A program made the translations under genes and the position numbers. The notes beneath the pieces are model-generated. The model did not search any database, was not told where the DNA came from, and saw nothing but the letters and a program-made list of their open reading frames with translations. A stretch of 64,000 bases of DNA from Acidobacteria bacterium AB60 (lineage in GTDB: Bacteria; Acidobacteriota; Terriglobia; Terriglobales; Acidobacteriaceae), in contig VANK01000007.1 in NCBI GenBank assembly GCA_008682415.1, forward strand, positions 62,001 through 126,000, in the 5' to 3' direction. Below, one piece after another: positions 8,603-15,813 of this stretch. The number at the start of each line of letters is the position of its first letter. Positions within the stretch are counted from its first letter, which is position 1.

Positions 8603-9268
8603 CTATCCCAGCGTGTCGAACTCGCCCACGCTCTCGAAGATGTGACCCATCTTCTCCTGCTTGGTCTTGAGATACCGTTCGAACGTATCCTGCGGCTCCA
8701 CCTCCGCCGACACCCGCTCTGTCACCGCAATCCCCGCCGTCTGCAGCGCCGCCACCTTATCGGGATTGTTGGTCATCAGCCGCACCGCACTTACCCCCAG
8801 CAGCTTCAGCACCTCCGCCGGAAGCTCGTACGCGCGGCAGTCCGGCGCATACCCCAGCTCAACGTTGGCCTCAACCGTATCCAGGCCCTTGTCCTGCAGC
8901 TCGTAGGCCTTCAGCTTCGCCATCAGGCCGATCCCCCGGCCCTCCTGCTGCTCGTACAGCAGAATCCCCGCGCCCTCCGCCGCAATCCGGCTCAGCGCCA
9001 GCTCCAGCTGCAAACGGCAGTCGCAGCGCAGCGACCCAAACACGTCCCCCGTCAAACACTGCGAGTGAATCCGCACCAGCGGCGGCTGCCCGTGAATCTC
9101 TCCCATCACCAGGGCCACCAGGCCCTCCACCCGCTTGCCGCTCTGCTCCCCGTGCTCGCAGCACGGCCGCGGCGCCGGAAGCACGCCCTCGAATCCAAAG
9201 ATCCGGAACGCCCCCCAGCGCGTCGGAAACTCCGCCTCCGCAACCTTGTTCACGCTTTCAAATGCCAT
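8603..9268 (-). CDS. ribA: GTP cyclohydrolase II
   Basis: 221 residues. It converts GTP to diaminohydroxy-phosphoribosylaminopyrimidine, formate and pyrophosphate, the first committed step of riboflavin synthesis. The zinc ligands C71, C82 and C84 lie in HSQCLTGDVFGSLRCDCRLQ, and the catalytic/GTP-binding segment is ILLYEQQEGRGIGLMAKLKAY. NPDKVAAL and the short VSAEVEP tail region are also typical. It is a stand-alone enzyme with no DHBP synthase (RibB) domain. An N-terminal extension of ~50 residues precedes the core, with a CC pair at 36-37. No riboflavin genes are nearby, and the 46 bases to the next gene are too short for an FMN riboswitch. Confidence 0.94.
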   Translation of the reverse strand: MAFESVNKVAEAEFPTRWGAFRIFGFEGVLPAPRPCCEHGEQSGKRVEGLVALVMGEIHGQPPLVRIHSQCLTGDVFGSLRCDCRLQLELALSRIAAEGAGILLYEQQEGRGIGLMAKLKAYELQDKGLDTVEANVELGYAPDCRAYELPAEVLKLLGVSAVRLMTNNPDKVAALQTAGIAVTERVSAEVEPQDTFERYLKTKQEKMGHIFESVGEFDTLG

Positions 9269-9314
9269 GCTTCTATTCTACGGCGCATTCAATCGCGGCC
9301 GCTTTCCAGCGCGC

Positions 9315-9821
9315 TCAGGCCGTCCGCGCCCGCCACCGGTAATACGCAATCAGGTCCATCGATTGCGGCGGCGTCGCCCCCAGCTGCCGCAGCAGCGTCG
9401 TGATCTGCCCGCGGTGATACGTCGCGTGATTCACCACGTGCTGCACCATCTGCCACATCGGATCCGACTGATCGTTCCCGCGCATGTCCTTGTACGTCAA
9501 CGCGCGTTCCACCGCCTCCGGCCCCAGCCGCGCCAGTTGCGTCCGCATCTCCGCCTCCAGGTCCGCCCACTCCCGCCGCACCGCCTCCGCGTCCGCAAAC
9601 CGGTCCAGCTTCGGCATGCCCTGCGGCGTCTCTCCCTTCAGCCGCGACACCCAGATCTGCTCCCCTCCGCACACGTGCGCCAGCGTATCCCGCACCGAGC
9701 TGAAACTGCTCCCCATCGGCTGGACGAACTGCTCCGTCGTCAGCGCCGCAACCGCACCCAGCACCTGGTCCCGGGCCCAATAGTGATAGTCAATCAGCAG
9801 CAGAAGATCGTTATAGGTCAT
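9315..9821 (-). CDS. DinB family protein
   Basis: 168 residues. The bundle is clear: LLLLIDYHYWARDQVLGAV (first helix), SFSSVRDTLAHVCGGEQIWVSRL (first metal His), and MVQHVVNHATYHRGQITTLLRQLGA, the HxxxHRGQ motif. The C-terminus LDLIAYYRW-like segment is typical of DinB family metal-binding, putative thiol-transferase proteins. Function within the family is not predictable. It is transcribed toward ribA with 46 bases between, so the two may be cotranscribed. Confidence 0.9.
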   Translation of the reverse strand: MTYNDLLLLIDYHYWARDQVLGAVAALTTEQFVQPMGSSFSSVRDTLAHVCGGEQIWVSRLKGETPQGMPKLDRFADAEAVRREWADLEAEMRTQLARLGPEAVERALTYKDMRGNDQSDPMWQMVQHVVNHATYHRGQITTLLRQLGATPPQSMDLIAYYRWRARTA

Positions 9822-9889
9822 GCCGCCAGTCTAGATTCCCGCCGCCCCTCGCGCACCCCCCTTGTGACGAACCGGCCCCATCCACCCAT

Positions 9890-10870
9890 GCTGCGTTCCT
9901 GAACGAAGTGAAGGATCCGCGGTTGCCTTTGAGCCGTCAGTTGCATTTGAGCCGTCCCCGCACGACCGTGGGCGTCTCCGTTTCCGCACGACCGTGGGCG
10001 TCTCCGTTTCCGCACGACCGAGGGTGCCCCGTTCTACGCGGATTGGAAGATCCGCGTAGGGCGGGACAGCACGACCCCCACCCAGCCCTCTCCGTTCCCG
10101 CACGATCCCACCCCAACCATTCTCCGTTCTCCCACAACCCGCGGGTGCCCCGTTCTAGGCGCGTTTTTTGCGCCTAGGGCGGGACAGCACGAACCCCACC
10201 CCAGCCCTCTCCGCTCTCCCACGACCAGGGGTGCCCCATGTCTCCCGTTGTTGGAGACATGGGATACCTCGAACTCCACCCAGCCCTCTCCGTTCCCGCA
10301 CGATCCCACCCCAACCATTCTCCGTTCTCCCACAACCCGCGGGTGCCCCGTTCTAGGCGCGTCTTTTGCGCCTAAGGCGGGACAGCACGAACCCCACCCA
10401 GCCATCTCCGTTCCCGCACGACGCGCGGGTGCCCCGTTCTAGGCGCGTCTTTTGCGCCTAGGGCGGGATAGCACGAACCCCACCCAGCCCTAACCGTTCT
10501 CCCACGACCAGGGGTGCCCCATGTCTCCCGTTGTTGGAGACATGGGATACCACGAACCCCACCCAGCCATCTCCGTTCCCGCACGACCAGGGGTGCCCCA
10601 TGTCTCCCGCAGTTGGAGACATGGGATACCTCGAACTCCACCCAGCCCCCTCCGTTCCCGCACGATCCCACCCCAACCATTCTCCGTTCTCCCACGACCG
10701 CGGGTGCCCCGTTCTAGGCGCGTCTTTTGCGCCTAGGGCGGGACAGCACGAACCCCACCCCAGCCCTCTCCGCTCTCCCACGACCAGGGGTGCCCCATGT
10801 CTCCCGTCGTTGGAGACATGGGATAGCACGAACTCCCCCCAGCCCTCTCCGCTCTCTCCAACGCTCGCGT
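9890..10870. repeat. Array of nine hairpin repeats with shared flanks and three different stems
   Basis: Each unit reads GGGTGCCCC, hairpin, then GGG(A/C) and a C-rich spacer containing CACGAACCCCACCCAGCC and CCGTTCCCGCACGA. Stem type A is CTACGCGGAT/ATCCGCGTAG (10034-10059, once). Type B is CTAGGCGC/GCGCCTAG (10155-10177 and near 10353, 10435 and 10715). Type C is CCCATGTCTCC/GGAGACATGGG (10235-10263 and near 10520, 10600 and 10795). Arms are complementary within each type although the types differ in sequence. Spacing is 80-120 bases. The first ~140 bases carry a short CGACCGTGGGCGTCTCCGT direct repeat. Related inverted copies lie near 36.1, 43.2 and 55.1 kb. Confidence 0.92.
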
Positions 10871-10939
10871 GGAACTGTAAAGGGTGTAAAGGATGTCATG
10901 GAACTGACCCCCCGCTGTCGGAGACACGGCACGACCGTG

Positions 10940-11300
10940 GTCCCTCCAATCATAAAATGTACTACAAAAGTAGCATCAAATTACCACGAAAATTAGGCGA
11001 AAACAGTTAGAAACGTGATCTGCATCACCTTGGCGGAACCGCGCCGGGAGCTCGGCAGAAGGCCCGTGCAGCTGGGCCACTCGATGCTCAGAACCCGGCC
11101 TCTCAACCACCCCTCTACCTGATTCTCCCCTGACCCGCCCCGATCGCCTCTTCCCCTGCCGGATGACCCAGACGACTGATTCTGTCCGAAATCCTGTCAA
11201 GTCCCCCATCTGTGGAAAACGCTCGAAAGTACCTCAAAACACAACGAAAATAAATCTTCCGAAGATTGGGGATTAATTCGGCGAACCAGTCATACTGGTA
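10940..11300. other. Non-coding AT-rich interval with a CTAC-N4-GTAG palindrome
   Basis: After the hairpin array the sequence becomes A/T-rich (about 10945-11015 and 11215-11275), with a C-rich stretch at 11090-11165 between. CTACAAAAGTAG at about 10962-10973 is a 12-base palindrome of the type bound by BlaI/MecI-family repressors. A TGTGGAAAA at about 11211 resembles a DnaA box. No gene is seen on either strand. A replication-related or regulatory role is inference. Confidence 0.4.
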
Positions 11301-11311
11301 CCAGAGTCACA

Positions 11312-11344
11312 AGAGGCCCGCGTGCGCCACGCGGGCCTCTTTGC
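11312..11344 (+). terminator. Terminator-like perfect hairpin
   Basis: AGAGGCCCGCGT and ACGCGGGCCTCT form a perfect 12-base stem with a five-base loop, followed by TTTG. Read from the reverse strand, the Oar-like receptor gene ending at 11534 runs toward it, so it may terminate that transcript. On the plus strand it could end a small RNA from the AT-rich interval. The T tract is short on both strands. Confidence 0.55.
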
Positions 11345-11384
11345 GTTCATCACAGGCGAGGAAAGCAGGACAGGATGCCGCGCT

Positions 11385-11465
11385 TCACGAGTCGAAACTC
11401 GAGTCTCGCAACGCGAAACTTGGCTCGCGTCTCTCTCAACTCGAGTCTCGCAACTCGTGACTTAG
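11385..11465. repeat. Short degenerate direct repeats (CTCGAGTCTCGCAAC type)
   Basis: ACTCGAGTCTCGCAAC occurs twice (about 11397 and 11439), with degenerate intervening copies. The reverse complement motif GAGTTGCGAGTTGCGAG is tandemly repeated at 43048-43072 and again near 43370. It is low-complexity intergenic text with no coding sense. Confidence 0.7.
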
Positions 11466-11533
11466 ATCACATTCGACGCGCAATTTGCACGATTTTGCTC
11501 GTATGCGCTTCAATCGAAGGCAGTTCCTCGTTT

Positions 11534-14500
11534 TTATTTGCGCGCGCGCCAAAAACTTCGGCAAAAAAGTTGGCGGCTGAAGCGGACGGCCAATTGCACC
11601 ACCCGCGGGTCGGTGGTGGTGCTGGTGATCGACCCGAAGGCCGCCGACCCGAAGCTGCCATTGGGCTGCGCGAACGCCGGCGTGTTGAAGACGTTGAACA
11701 GCTCCGCCCGCAGTTCCAGGCCCGTTTCGTGGAACAGTACGGTGTGTTTCACGAGCGCCACGTCGAGGTCGCGGTAGGCGGGGCCGCGCACCGGGTTGCG
11801 CGACGCCGACCCCAGCGTGAACTGCGGCGCCGTCGCGAACGCCGCGGTGTTGAAGTAGCGCACCGGCGAGCGCTCCCCCGGAGGCAGGGAGGGGGTGCCC
11901 ACAAGGTTTGGCCGCTGGATCGAGAAGCCGGCGAAGGCGTTGAGGTTGGTGGCCTGCGTCACCGTGACCGGCATTCCCGACTGCAGCGAGGCGATCGCGT
12001 TGAGCTGCCAGCCGCCGAGGGCCGCGTCGGCGAATCCCGTCGAGGCGAAGCGATGGCCGTGGCCGGCGGGCAGGTCCCAGGTGCCGCTGAACGAGGTCAC
12101 GTTGGGCATATCGCCGCTCGACGAGTCCCGTTCCAGCCAGGGCCGGAACGTGTCGGCCGCGATCAGGCTGCTGGAATTGGGCGACGAGAGCACCGTGGTC
12201 GAAAACACGGCGGAGGCATCGTCGATCAGGTGCGAGTGGGTGTAGGCGAAGAGGAAGGAGACGCCGTGCGCCAGCCGCTGCTCCACCTTGGCCTCGAGCG
12301 CGTTGTAGTTGGTCTGCCCGCTGTTGTGGCGATAGGTGGCCACGTTCTGGAAACGGGGATAGGGCTTGAGCAGCTGGGCCTGGGTGATGGTCTTGCCGCC
12401 CAGGGAGCTGGAGGCGGGAATCTGCCCGTAGTAGGGATTGGGAACGCTCTTGAGCAGCGCCGGTCCCTGCGCCAGGTCCCCGGCAGTGAGCTGGTTCAGG
12501 TTGGAGTCGGGAATGCCGACGTGGACGATGTGCGACCCCACGTAGGCCACCTCCGCGGAGAGATTGCCGGTGATCGCGCGCTGCACCGCCAGGTTCCACT
12601 GCTGCGAGTAGCCCGAGCCCGCGTGGCGGTCGGCGGTGTAGACGCTCTGGCCGAGGCCGGCGTCGGGTGTGAGCGGAATGGGAGCGACCGAGGGGCCCTG
12701 GGAGAGCGCAAAGGCGGGGCGAAGGTTGTCCTGGGTCTTCTGCTGCACGCCCTGGATGAAGGGAAACTGGGGGGTGGTGAACGGGGTGGTGATGCCGGAC
12801 TGATCGATGAAGACGATGCCGAAGCCGGAGCGCACCACCGTTTTGGGATCGGCGAGGAACGCGAAGCCGACGCGGGGGGCGACGTTGTCGGCGTGCAACT
12901 CCCGGGCGCTGTGCGAGAAGCCATCCCGGCCGAGGTAGTCCAGTTTCTGGGTGGAGAGGTTGAAGACGGCGCCCTGGTCGGTCTTCTCGGTGGAAGGGAA
13001 GTGGAGCGTGTAGCGCGCGCCCAGGTTCAGGGTCAGGCGGGCATCCACGCGCCAGTCGTCTTCGGCGAAGAACTCGAAGATGTGATCGCGGGGGCGGATC
13101 TTGCTCTGCTGCAGGTCGATCTGGAAGGTGTCGACCTGGCCCAGCAGGAAGCTGGCGATCGGGTTGCCGCTGCTGGCGATGCCCTGCTGATTGGTGCCGG
13201 TGGTGGTGAACGCGAAGGAGCCGGTGGGATTGGGAGGAGCCACCGCGTTCAACTGGTACCAGCGCAGATCGAGGCCGAACTTGAGCTGATGCGCGCCGCG
13301 CGTCCAGGAGAGGTTGTCGACGGTCTGCCAGACCGCGGTCTGGTACTGGGAGAAGGTGCTGGCGGAGGGACCGAGCTGTTGAAAGCCGGAGAGGGTGAAG
13401 AGCGGCAGGGCGTTGTTGAAGGCCGCGTTGGTGGGAATGCCGGGGATGCCCAGGGCGGCGGAGGCGGTATCAGGGAGCGTCGCGCCCTCGATGGTGTTGC
13501 CGCGGCGGGTGTAACCGACGCGCAGGTCGGCGAGGAGGTGCGGCGTGAACAGGTGCGTCTCATGGAGAACGGCCTGCTGCCCCAGAACATGCGACAGGCC
13601 GGCGACTCCGCCGGTTCCGATGACCGCGCCGGTGATTACGCCGCTGCCTTCCGGAAGCGGCGTCACGGGCTGCTCTACTTCGGAATAGTAAGAGTAGCGG
13701 CCGAAGAATTTGTCGGCGGGGCTGGCTGATCCGTCGATGCGTAGATCGAACTGGTTCTGGTGGTCGGCGTCGTTGGCGGTGCGGGTGTAGTTGTTGGCCC
13801 TCGCGTTCCGATTGGTCGGGGCAGGGAATCGGGCGAGCAGGGCCTGCGCCGCGGGGTCGAAGGGAACATTGATGACGTCGTTGGGAAACTCCTTGCGCAC
13901 AGTAACGCCGTTCACCACGGTGGTGGTCGCCGGATCGTAGATATGGGAGACGCCGGTGAAGATGCCCTGGCGTTCCGGCAGGGTGGGAACGGTGGAGATG
14001 CGGGTGACGCCGATGAGCTGCTTCACTCCCTGGTAGGCGCCGAAGAAGAAGAGGCGCCGGGGGAATAGAGGTCCGCCGAGGGTGGCGCCGTAGAGGTTGC
14101 GGCGGTACTCCGGCTTTCTTCCCCCGGCCGCGGCAAAGTAGTTGCGGGCGTTCAGATCTTCGTTGCGAAAGAACTCGAACAGGGTTCCGTGAAAGGTATC
14201 GGACCCGGAGCGGGTGGCGACATTGACGACTCCCCCGTTGAAGCGCCCGAACTCCGCGGGAACGTTGTCGGACTCGACGGTGAAGGCCTGAATGTCGTCG
14301 AGGATGGGGAAGTAGACCACCTGGCCGGGTTCGGGCTGCAGCGCGGAGATGCCGTCGAAGAGGTATTCGTTGGTGCGCGGGCGTCCCCCGTTGATGCGCG
14401 GCAGAACGGTGCCGGGGGGCAGTTCGACGCCGGGGGCGAGGGTGGCGAGCTGCACAAAGTTGCGCGTATTGAGGGGCATCGCAATCACGGTCGGGCCGGG

Positions 14501-14908
14501 AATGTTGGTTTCGATGTTGCTGGTGTCGGACTGCAACAGGGGCGCATCCGCGGTGACCTTCACGATCTGCTGATTGCCCCCGACCTTCAGGCTGAGATCG
14601 ATCCGGACGGTTTGTCCGACGATGGCCTGGATCCCGGTCCGGCTGAGATGGGCGAAGCCGGAAGCGTCCACGTCGAGTTCATAGGCGCCGGGAGTGAGGT
14701 CGGGAAACGAGTAGTCCCCGGCGGCGGAGGTGACGGTGGCGATGCGGATGCCGGTGGAGGTCCGGGTCAGGTCGATCGTGGCTCCGGCCACGCCGAGGCC
14801 GCCGGGATCGAGCACGCGTCCGCGCAGGCCGGCTCCGATCTGCGCGGACGCGGCGGCGTTGGAGAGCAAGGCAAGGAAGAGTACAGACAGAAGACGCCTC
14901 AGAAGCAT
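11534..14908 (-). CDS. Oar-like TonB-dependent receptor with carboxypeptidase-regulatory N-terminal domain
   Basis: 1124 residues with a signal peptide (MLLRRLLSVLFLALLSNAAA). Residues ~25-110 are a carboxypeptidase-regulatory-like beta sandwich (LRGRVLDPGGLGVAGATIDL, GDYSFPDLTPGAYELDV). The plug region includes MPLNTRNFVQLATLAPGV, INGGRPRTNEYLFDG and AEFGRFNGGVVNVATRSGS, as in acidobacterial Oar proteins. A large 22-strand-type barrel follows (YSQQWNLAVQR, AEVAYVGSH, NYNALEAKVEQR). It is an outer-membrane protein for uptake of large ligands; substrate unknown. GGAGATGAG precedes the ATG. The end is odd: the terminal strand VVQLAVRFS would normally close the protein near an aromatic residue, but the frame continues through a T-run into FCRSFWRARK. 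A molybdate-domain regulator lies upstream on the same strand. Confidence 0.9.
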   Translation of the reverse strand: MLLRRLLSVLFLALLSNAAASAQIGAGLRGRVLDPGGLGVAGATIDLTRTSTGIRIATVTSAAGDYSFPDLTPGAYELDVDASGFAHLSRTGIQAIVGQTVRIDLSLKVGGNQQIVKVTADAPLLQSDTSNIETNIPGPTVIAMPLNTRNFVQLATLAPGVELPPGTVLPRINGGRPRTNEYLFDGISALQPEPGQVVYFPILDDIQAFTVESDNVPAEFGRFNGGVVNVATRSGSDTFHGTLFEFFRNEDLNARNYFAAAGGRKPEYRRNLYGATLGGPLFPRRLFFFGAYQGVKQLIGVTRISTVPTLPERQGIFTGVSHIYDPATTTVVNGVTVRKEFPNDVINVPFDPAAQALLARFPAPTNRNARANNYTRTANDADHQNQFDLRIDGSASPADKFFGRYSYYSEVEQPVTPLPEGSGVITGAVIGTGGVAGLSHVLGQQAVLHETHLFTPHLLADLRVGYTRRGNTIEGATLPDTASAALGIPGIPTNAAFNNALPLFTLSGFQQLGPSASTFSQYQTAVWQTVDNLSWTRGAHQLKFGLDLRWYQLNAVAPPNPTGSFAFTTTGTNQQGIASSGNPIASFLLGQVDTFQIDLQQSKIRPRDHIFEFFAEDDWRVDARLTLNLGARYTLHFPSTEKTDQGAVFNLSTQKLDYLGRDGFSHSARELHADNVAPRVGFAFLADPKTVVRSGFGIVFIDQSGITTPFTTPQFPFIQGVQQKTQDNLRPAFALSQGPSVAPIPLTPDAGLGQSVYTADRHAGSGYSQQWNLAVQRAITGNLSAEVAYVGSHIVHVGIPDSNLNQLTAGDLAQGPALLKSVPNPYYGQIPASSSLGGKTITQAQLLKPYPRFQNVATYRHNSGQTNYNALEAKVEQRLAHGVSFLFAYTHSHLIDDASAVFSTTVLSSPNSSSLIAADTFRPWLERDSSSGDMPNVTSFSGTWDLPAGHGHRFASTGFADAALGGWQLNAIASLQSGMPVTVTQATNLNAFAGFSIQRPNLVGTPSLPPGERSPVRYFNTAAFATAPQFTLGSASRNPVRGPAYRDLDVALVKHTVLFHETGLELRAELFNVFNTPAFAQPNGSFGSAAFGSITSTTTDPRVVQLAVRFSRQLFCRSFWRARK

Positions 14909-14998
14909 TTCTCATCTCCGCGAGAGATCAAGGGCGATGATTCGCCGGCTGGAAAGGGATGAATGCAGACGGGGAGCAAGGCGAGCGGGGGTCACCTG

Positions 14999-15018
14999 GC
15001 ATACATGAAATTATATGC
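14999..15018 (-). promoter_or_regulatory. Candidate operator/-10 region upstream of the Oar-like receptor
   Basis: GCATA and TATGC form the arms of a 20-base palindrome. On the reverse strand it contains a perfect TATAAT (15015-15010), placed ~100 bases before the receptor ATG. No good -35 is seen at 17-18 bases, which would fit an activated promoter. The neighbouring helix-turn-helix/Mop protein is the obvious candidate binder, but that is inference. Confidence 0.4.
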
Positions 15019-15061
15019 TTCGAGTCGTATGATTATCGATTTTTGCAGCGAACCGGCTATT

Positions 15062-15481
15062 TCAGTCGTAGAGTCGTTCGACCATGACGTCAGTTGACTT
15101 GATGAGGGCGGCGGCGGAGTCGCCCTTCTTGAGGTTCAGCTCGCGGGCGGCGGCGGCGGTGATGATGGCGGTGACCTGGGCGTCGGCGATCTTGAGGATG
15201 ACCTCGGCGAGGAGGCCCTCGATGCGCACGCTGACGACTTTTCCGGCGAGCTGATTGCGTCCGCTGACGCGGCGGAAGCGCTCGCGAGACTCCGGCTCGG
15301 GGCGGGAGCGGTCGGCTTCCAGGTAGGGGCGCAGGCCGGCGAGGGTGAGGCGGTGGTGGCCTCCCGGGGTGCGGACGGTCTTCAGCTTGCCGGTGAGGAT
15401 CCAGTGCTTGATGGTGGGGTAGCTGATCCCGAGCATGCGCGCGGCTTCGCGGGGCGTGAGGAGCTGGGGCGGCACGGTCAT
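15062..15481 (-). CDS. One-component regulator: MerR/excisionase-type helix-turn-helix plus Mop (TOBE) molybdate-binding domain
   Basis: 139 residues from ATG 15481. Residues ~8-50 are a MerR/excisionase-like DNA-binding domain (LTPREAARMLGISYPTIKHW, then GGHHRLTLAGLRPYLE). Residues ~72-135 match a Mop/TOBE domain: SGRNQLAGKVVSVRIEGLLA, VTAIITAAAARELNLKKGD and ALIKSTDVMV, the pattern that binds molybdate or tungstate in ModE and molbindins. The combination gives a compact metal-oxyanion-responsive regulator distinct from ModE. It stands 153 bases upstream of the Oar-like receptor on the same strand. Control of that receptor or of a distant molybdenum locus is plausible but unproven. The open frame extends upstream to 15658 through sequence without family similarity. 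Confidence 0.87.
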   Translation of the reverse strand: MTVPPQLLTPREAARMLGISYPTIKHWILTGKLKTVRTPGGHHRLTLAGLRPYLEADRSRPEPESRERFRRVSGRNQLAGKVVSVRIEGLLAEVILKIADAQVTAIITAAAARELNLKKGDSAAALIKSTDVMVERLYD

Positions 15482-15813
15482 GTCCTCACTTGTAGCACTC
15501 CGGGCGGGAGGTGGTGGCCGGGGCCGTCCACCCAGGCACCGCACCGAATCAACGGCTCCCGAGCAAAGGGAACTCTCCCGGCACGCGCAGACAGGGCTAG
15601 CCGCGCCGGGGCCTCCTTGCGCCGGGGCCGGCTCTCCTCCCCGTTTCGGGGGATTCATCCCCGGTGGGCAAGAGCGCTAAGCTAGACAAAACACCTCTGG
15701 TCACTGGGACATCGGGCCTGGCAGTTCAACAAATGGCCGTCGTGTGCCGATAAATCGAAATGCGGTCACCGGGCGACTCAACGCCCGTGTCCGTGCTGGG
15801 ACTATATCCATCT
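15482..15813 (+). other. Divergent intergenic region between the Mop-domain regulator and the TonB-YfiR-GGDEF/EAL operon
   Basis: No gene is seen. It must hold promoters for both directions. No consensus sigma-70 pair, riboswitch consensus or strong hairpin stands out. A GTG-rich stretch with GGGCGACTCAACGCCC (about 15773-15788) can form a short hairpin. Confidence 0.4.

Noticed and set aside
9269-9314. FMN riboswitch before ribA
   Set aside because: The gap is only 46 bases and lacks the RFN consensus.
9890-10870. CRISPR array
   Set aside because: Units are 80-120 bases with repeated, not unique, intervening sequence and varying hairpins; no cas genes are near.
9937-10953. Several 60-120-residue frames in the hairpin array
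   Set aside because: They are repeats of the same nucleotide unit in different frames, with no start/ribosome site logic and no conserved amino-acid motif.
11375-13729. 784-residue plus-strand frame opposite the Oar-like receptor
   Set aside because: Gly/Arg/Glu-rich composition with no motif, antisense to a clear TonB receptor; typical GC-rich shadow frame.
15482-15813. c-di-GMP or cobalamin riboswitch upstream of the receptor-YfiR-GGDEF/EAL operon
   Set aside because: No GEMM or B12-box consensus could be found in either strand.
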